DNA of 9,892 nucleotides from Weeksellaceae bacterium (lineage in GTDB: Bacteria; Bacteroidota; Bacteroidia; Flavobacteriales; Weeksellaceae), in NCBI GenBank assembly GCA_022701475.1, contig JAKOOI010000054.1, positions 1-9,892 of the forward strand, given 5' to 3'. The position numbers and the translations under genes were made by a program. Shown piece after piece: positions 6,779 to 9,892 of the stretch. Numbering within the stretch: position 1 is the stretch's first letter; every line of letters starts with the position of its first letter. A model generated the notes under the pieces. The model had not been told where the DNA came from and made no database searches. It worked only from the letters and a program-made list of their open reading frames with translations.

Positions 6779-6786
6779 CAAAGATT
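6779..6786 (-). promoter_or_regulatory. Possible -7 promoter element of the hydrolase gene
   Basis: AATCTTTG on the minus strand differs from TAnnTTTG at one base and ends 15 bases before the ATG at 6763, the same spacing as neighbouring promoters. No TTG lies at the -33 distance. If used, transcription starts after the alternative TTG start codon, excluding it. Confidence 0.4.
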
Positions 6787-6850
6787 CGGAATTAACCTCC
6801 TTTCAGCCGAAAAAAAGACCCGCCAAAAACCCGACATTGATCTGTCATAT

Positions 6851-7426
6851 TTATAAAATACTGAAATTCAGCTTATAGTAAAGACAGCCTTTCTTATCGA
6901 TTTCATAAGCATTTCTGAGAATGATGAAGATATTTGAGAGCACCAACAGGACCATCGTCACCAATACAGAGCCGGATCCAAGCTTGAGGAGTACGATGAT
7001 CATGAAAATTACAGGAGAAATAACAGCCAGAAATATCTGAAGGGAAATAATCTGTCTGGTGATTGGCGATTTCTCTTTTGTGAACAGCAAAATGGCCAAA
7101 GGCGGAATGCAATTGGCAACGGGGAACCAGGCAAGCGGAAGCGAAGACAGGTTAATGATCTTAATGAAAGTAAGGTTGACAGGTTTACTGCTTTCCTGTA
7201 CTTCAGGAAATTCTTCCGCAATAGTTTCGGGCACTGCAGGGATTATGGGCGTATACAAATCCTTTTCAGGAATATCCAGAACGGCAGCCAGTGTTTTCAG
7301 GGTATACCCTTTCGGCTGCATCCCGGCTTCCACCCGCTGGATGGTCCTTACAGAGAGACCTGTCTGCTGGGCCAGCTCTTCCTGGGTCAGGTTTTTCAGT
7401 TCCCTGATTTTCTTTAATTCTGACAT
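6851..7426 (-). CDS. XRE-family HTH regulator with C-terminal membrane domain
   Basis: Protein of 191 residues combining a Cro/C1-type helix-turn-helix (about 3-57: LKKIRELKNLTQEELAQQTG, then LSVRTIQRVEAG and LKTLAAVLDI) with a short linker (60-84) and three hydrophobic segments at about 87-115, 126-148 and 152-171. The membrane part resembles the DUF4870-type region found in similar flavobacterial regulators (IINLSSLPLAWFPVANCIPP followed by a TKEKSPITRQI loop). The DNA-binding domain would face the cytoplasm while tethered to the inner membrane, suggesting sensing of membrane or envelope state; the signal is unknown. The frame extends four codons upstream to a TTG, but the ATG at 7426 sits 16 bases after a good -7 element and is preferred. 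It is followed 87 bases later by the exported serine hydrolase gene, with no strong terminator between, so co-transcription or direct control is plausible. Confidence 0.85.
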   Translation of the reverse strand: MSELKKIRELKNLTQEELAQQTGLSVRTIQRVEAGMQPKGYTLKTLAAVLDIPEKDLYTPIIPAVPETIAEEFPEVQESSKPVNLTFIKIINLSSLPLAWFPVANCIPPLAILLFTKEKSPITRQIISLQIFLAVISPVIFMIIVLLKLGSGSVLVTMVLLVLSNIFIILRNAYEIDKKGCLYYKLNFSIL

Positions 7427-7442
7427 ATGAGATTCCAAAAGA

Positions 7443-7473
7443 CAAATATACCGGTTCAGGATTATAAAATCAA
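7443..7473 (-). promoter_or_regulatory. Promoter of the XRE regulator gene, overlapping the lipoprotein gene end
   Basis: On the minus strand, TTG (7473-7471) is followed after 20 bases by TATATTTG (7450-7443), which ends 16 bases before the ATG at 7426. The -33 element lies in the last codons of the lipoprotein gene, whose stop is at 7462-7464. The regulator thus has its own promoter despite the 35-base gap. Confidence 0.7.
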
Positions 7474-8412
7474 CTTATCCAGATCAAGCAGCAGGTAATT
7501 GATATTCTGGTTGATGGTGCGTGTTGCCGACTGCATCTGGTTGAGCATGGCCGCCCGGTTGTGCAGGTCGCCGGACCGGTAATAGCCGCCGTCTTTAAAA
7601 ATAACAGATCGGTTGGCTTCCTCCATGTCATCATCAAACTGATAATGCAGCCATCGTTCCTTCATGCTGGTGAGAAGGGAATGTTTTTCTTTATTAGAGA
7701 ACTTCTTCTCGGTATACATGTACCAGATGAACGGTGGGAAATTCGGGGATTCCAGTTTCTCATTCCAGATATCGCGGAGCAGGTTCCGCTGGTGGATGAA
7801 CTCTACTTTTTTGCCTTTCGGGTTCAGGGTGGCCAGTCCGAATCCGGCCCCCACTGCTCCGCCCCCGATATCAATGGCGCTGCTCCACCCTTCATCCTTT
7901 ACGATTCCGCCGGCAATGGAGGCTACCGCACCGGTAACAATGGAATACAGGATCAGCCTGTTGTTCCGCGAAGCATTAAGGTTGTCCACATAATTCCCGA
8001 TCTGGGCCACCCGCTCCCCTTCACAGTCGAATTCAGCGGCTACGGCATCCAGCTCGGTCAGGGCAATGGTGATCTTGCTGTTGATTTTGGTCTTCAGCTG
8101 CAGCACTTTCACCTGAGACGCCAGGGAACTGTCTTTCTTCAGTTCTATAATGTCATGAACCTCATCCAGATTGTCCAGGGCATTAAGGATCAGAATGCTC
8201 TGATCAGAAAAATTTCCCTTCAGTTCCCGGTTTGCCGCAATGATGGAATCCGAATTATAAGAAGGCAGCCTGTCAGAATAATTGTACTGGAAGGGAGCTT
8301 TGCAGTAGCTGTCCTTAAGGGTCAGGATATTCTGCCTGATGACCCGGTTCTTTTTTGAGACACAGGAATTCATCAGGCATACCATCATGAAAAGGTAACC
8401 GAGCTTTTTCAT
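7462..8412 (-). CDS. Unrecognised lipoprotein with glycine-zipper hairpin
   Basis: Protein of 316 residues that I cannot assign to a named family. The N-terminus (MKKLGYLFMMVCLMNSC) looks like a lipoprotein signal peptide with a lipobox ending at Cys17, so the mature protein should be lipid-anchored in the envelope. Residues 68-150 are mostly predicted helix. Residues 152-171 and 180-196 are two hydrophobic, glycine-rich stretches (IVTGAVASIAGGIV; IDIGGGAVGAGFGLATL) with GxxxG-like spacing, separated by a short polar turn (KDEGWSS). This resembles a glycine-zipper membrane hairpin. The C-terminal part (200-316) is charged and rich in aromatic residues (PNFPPFIWYMYTEKKF), ending in a helical NQNINYLLLDLDKL segment. 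The ATG at 8412 begins the signal peptide. The gene is followed 35 bases later by the XRE regulator gene. No consensus promoter is visible in the 186 bases upstream. Confidence 0.8.
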   Translation of the reverse strand: MKKLGYLFMMVCLMNSCVSKKNRVIRQNILTLKDSYCKAPFQYNYSDRLPSYNSDSIIAANRELKGNFSDQSILILNALDNLDEVHDIIELKKDSSLASQVKVLQLKTKINSKITIALTELDAVAAEFDCEGERVAQIGNYVDNLNASRNNRLILYSIVTGAVASIAGGIVKDEGWSSAIDIGGGAVGAGFGLATLNPKGKKVEFIHQRNLLRDIWNEKLESPNFPPFIWYMYTEKKFSNKEKHSLLTSMKERWLHYQFDDDMEEANRSVIFKDGGYYRSGDLHNRAAMLNQMQSATRTINQNINYLLLDLDKLIL

Positions 8413-8550
8413 TATTCCGTTTTTATAAGTGCTGATCCGGCCATTACCTACTGATTAGTATGCCTGTTTCATGATCCTTATGCAGGTTTTTTTATCCTGT
8501 GGATGATTCTTTGATCTCCGGCCTGTCCGTACCAAGATAGTACAAATAAA

Positions 8551-8579
8551 AAAATTTATCCGGGTTCAGGATAAATTTT
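8551..8579 (-). terminator. Intrinsic terminator of the FKBP gene
   Basis: AAAATTTATCC (8551-8561) and GGATAAATTTT (8569-8579) form a perfect 11-base-pair stem with a 7-base loop. On the minus strand the stem runs into a stretch of T (TTTTTTTATTTG). It begins 19 bases past the FKBP stop codon, so that gene is probably transcribed separately from the lipoprotein gene. Confidence 0.8.
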
Positions 8580-8598
8580 AAGGTATTTTTAAGATCGG

Positions 8599-9033
8599 CT
8601 ACCTGACTTCCAGCAGTTCCACTTCAAAGATCAGGGTGCTGTTCGGCCCGATCTCCTTGCTGATCTGCTGATCACCGTATGCCAGGTGCGGCGGGATGAT
8701 CAGTCTCCATTTGCTGCCCACAGGCATCAGCTGAAGGGCTTCCGTCCATCCTTTAATTACCTTATTGAGCGGAAATGATGCCGGCGTTCCCCTCTTCACC
8801 GAGCTGTCGAAGACTTTTCCGGTAATGGTAGTCCCGTGGTAATGGCATTTAACGGTAGATCTCGGACCCGGCTTTTCACCTTCGCCTTCCGTAATGATTT
8901 CGTACTGGAGACCGCTTGGCAGCTCAACCACACTTTCTCTTTTTCCATATTCTGCCATATACTCCTGGCCGTCCTTCAGGTTTTTCTCTGCCTGCTCTTT
9001 TTTTCGTTTGAATAACATATCTGCTACGCCCAT
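8599..9033 (-). CDS. FKBP-type peptidyl-prolyl cis-trans isomerase, cytoplasmic
   Basis: Folding helper of 144 residues that speeds cis-trans isomerisation of peptidyl-prolyl bonds. No signal peptide is present; the N-terminus is a charged helix (about 7-35, FKRKKEQAEKNLKDGQEYMAEYG) like a shortened FKBP N-terminal/dimerisation helix, so the protein probably works in the cytoplasm. The FKBP domain spans about 38-144, with the expected binding-pocket residues Tyr65, Phe75, Asp76, Val92-Ile93, Trp96, Tyr119 and Phe136, and family blocks VKCHYHGTTITGKVFDSS, VIKGWTEALQLMPVGSKWR and IPPHLAYGD. All key pocket positions are kept, so it should be active. It is close to FklB/Mip-type proteins but lacks their long N-terminal domain. 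The ATG at 9033 lies 15 bases after an exact -7 element, and a terminator follows the gene, making it a single-gene unit. Confidence 0.94.
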   Translation of the reverse strand: MGVADMLFKRKKEQAEKNLKDGQEYMAEYGKRESVVELPSGLQYEIITEGEGEKPGPRSTVKCHYHGTTITGKVFDSSVKRGTPASFPLNKVIKGWTEALQLMPVGSKWRLIIPPHLAYGDQQISKEIGPNSTLIFEVELLEVR

Positions 9034-9048
9034 AATTGATTTTTTTTA

Positions 9049-9056
9049 CAAAGATA
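9049..9056 (-). promoter_or_regulatory. -7 promoter element of the FKBP gene
   Basis: TATCTTTG on the minus strand matches TAnnTTTG exactly and ends 15 bases before the ATG at 9033. The region where a -33 TTG would lie has TTC instead, so recognition may rest mainly on the -7 box. Confidence 0.6.
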
Positions 9057-9074
9057 GGATTTTAAGACGGGATG

Positions 9075-9097
9075 AAGGAAGCCGGAAGCTGCAAGTT
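9075..9097. repeat. Short heptad-phased repeat of the GGAAGCC type
   Basis: AAG recurs three times exactly 7 bases apart (9079, 9086, 9093) in related units (GGAAGCC, GGAAGCT, GCAAGTT). It lies in the non-coding gap upstream of the FKBP gene. It is short and could be chance, but it has the same 7-base period as the longer repeat at 3972-4027. Confidence 0.35.
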
Positions 9098-9201
9098 TGT
9101 TTTAGCATAAATCTGAAAAAGCATTTTAAATTTAATTTACAGATATTTCAACCTTCTGATAATCAATCCATTAATTTTATGCCCGCAAAGTTCAGATATG
9201 C

Positions 9202-9219
9202 TTAACACTGTATTAACAC
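9202..9219 (+). repeat. Direct repeat TTAACAC with 11-base period
   Basis: TTAACAC occurs at 9202-9208 and again at 9213-9219, about one helical turn apart, 42-59 bases before the catalase-like gene. This spacing would suit two regulator contacts on the same DNA face. A one-mismatch -7 element (CACGTTTG, 9217-9224) overlaps the second copy. The repeat is short, so a regulatory role is only a possibility. Confidence 0.3.
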
Positions 9220-9260
9220 GTTTGCCGAAAGTTGGCGTTATAATTGGACTTAAAAACTAA

Positions 9261-9892
9261 ATGCCAAGTCCGTTAAAATATAATAAGAATTTTGATAAGC
9301 TGACTGATGAGGAACAGGAACTCCTTGAAATCAACAAAAAAAGCATTGCTGATTTTGTAGAGCAGTCATCTTCCGTGAGTGATGTTAATTATGCCACCCG
9401 AAATGCCCACGCCAAAACCTATGCCGTTGCAAAGGGAGAATTCATCATCGAACATGACATCCCCGAAAAATTACAACCTTTTTTCGACAAAGAAAAATAT
9501 GAGCTTACCCTACGTTTTTCGAATGCACATCCAAAGATTATTAAAGGTAAAAAAGATATTCCTGCCTATGGTTTTGCCGTAAAAGTAAAAGATGAAAACG
9601 GGATATTGCTGGCCAATTTCCCTTTGGTCAATTTCCCACTGTTTCCCATTAATTCCGTAAGTACATTTCTGAAATTATTTACTTCGGTAAACCGGTTTTT
9701 TATCAAGAAATGGAGCTCTTTTTCTTTGCTGATGCAGATCATCAAGGTAATTCCGTCAACATTCACAGGGTCATTTGTAAAGAACCTTTTCAAACTCTGG
9801 AGAAAGCGGAATGATTTTTTTCTTTCTTTTGAATATCATTCGGTAGGCGTATACCGTCTGGGAGATTACATGATGAAAATTAAGCTGAAACC
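9261..9892 (+). CDS. Catalase-like heme protein, C-terminal part cut by window edge
   Basis: The frame opens at ATG 9261 and runs unbroken to the right edge, giving 210 residues; relatives are about 300-360, so the C-terminus is outside. The sequence follows the heme-catalase fold in short form. NAHAKTYAVAKGEF at 48-61 carries the expected distal heme His50, followed by IEHDIP (63-68), ELTLRFSNAHP (81-91), the PAYGFAVKVKD block (101-111) and, after a hydrophobic NFPL/NFPLFP segment (119-129), a FEYHSVGVYRLGDYMMKIKLK block like the catalase region before the proximal heme ligand. It probably belongs to the small catalase-related proteins without classical high catalase activity; these may act as heme-dependent peroxidases or fatty acid hydroperoxide enzymes (family inference). 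The proximal tyrosine cannot be checked. The gene is divergent from the FKBP gene, and its DNA is visibly more AT-rich than mqo or the lipoprotein gene. Confidence 0.78.
   Translation, partial: MPSPLKYNKNFDKLTDEEQELLEINKKSIADFVEQSSSVSDVNYATRNAHAKTYAVAKGEFIIEHDIPEKLQPFFDKEKYELTLRFSNAHPKIIKGKKDIPAYGFAVKVKDENGILLANFPLVNFPLFPINSVSTFLKLFTSVNRFFIKKWSSFSLLMQIIKVIPSTFTGSFVKNLFKLWRKRNDFFLSFEYHSVGVYRLGDYMMKIKLK

Noticed and set aside
6764..6781. TTG start extending the serine hydrolase by six residues
   Set aside because: The TTG is part of a probable -7 promoter element, and the ATG at 6763 begins a normal signal peptide.
7561..8358. Plus-strand frame of 265 codons opposite the lipoprotein gene
   Set aside because: The minus-strand frame has a convincing signal peptide and lipobox at its start, while this one has no recognisable features, so it is taken as a shadow.
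7454..8572. Shared 10-mer GGTTCAGGAT at 7454 and 8563
   Set aside because: In about 10 kb many 10-base matches between positions are expected by chance, and the two contexts (promoter spacer and terminator loop) are unrelated.
1..9892. CRISPR array, tRNA, rRNA, insertion sequence, phage or defence genes
   Set aside because: No evenly spaced long direct repeats, no tRNA or rRNA sequence and no transposase, integrase or defence-type protein was recognised on either strand.

Overview
The window looks like chromosomal DNA of a flavobacterium, most likely Chryseobacterium or a close relative in the Weeksellaceae. The support is the protein types, the moderate GC of the genes against very AT-rich gaps, and repeated Bacteroidetes-type promoters (-7 element TAnnTTTG, sometimes with a -33 TTG). 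The genus is inferred; the phylum is well supported.

Layout. 1-1418 (minus, cut by the left edge) is malate:quinone oxidoreductase. A 297-base gap with a hairpin separates it from gpsA (minus, 1716-2753), glycerol-3-phosphate dehydrogenase. gpsA is divergent from an M23 endopeptidase (plus, 2979-3968) whose catalytic domain is split by an Ala/Pro-rich insert. The peptidase converges, across a degenerate heptamer repeat and a bidirectional terminator, on a YwnB-like NAD(P)-binding protein (minus, 4112-4762). Upstream of that is its Rrf2-family regulator (minus, 4820-5230). Next on the minus strand are an exported NTF2-like/beta-lactamase-fold serine hydrolase (5291-6763), a membrane-anchored XRE regulator (6851-7426), an unrecognised lipoprotein with a glycine-zipper hairpin (7462-8412) and a cytoplasmic FKBP-type prolyl isomerase (8599-9033). 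A catalase-like heme protein (plus, 9261 onward) is cut by the right edge.

How the genes work together. Most are independent housekeeping or envelope genes: mqo feeds electrons from malate to the quinone pool, gpsA makes the phospholipid backbone, and M23 remodels peptidoglycan. The best-supported local circuit is the Rrf2 regulator with the NAD(P)-binding protein. A near-perfect AT-rich palindrome (TGTAA-N9-TTACA core) covers the -33 region of the rrf2 promoter, and a copy identical at 20 of 23 positions sits just upstream of the NAD(P)-binding gene. This suggests an autoregulated two-gene stress module with a readable operator. A second possible unit is the membrane-tethered XRE regulator and the serine hydrolase 87 bases downstream. 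No rRNA, tRNA, CRISPR array, transposase or phage gene was seen.
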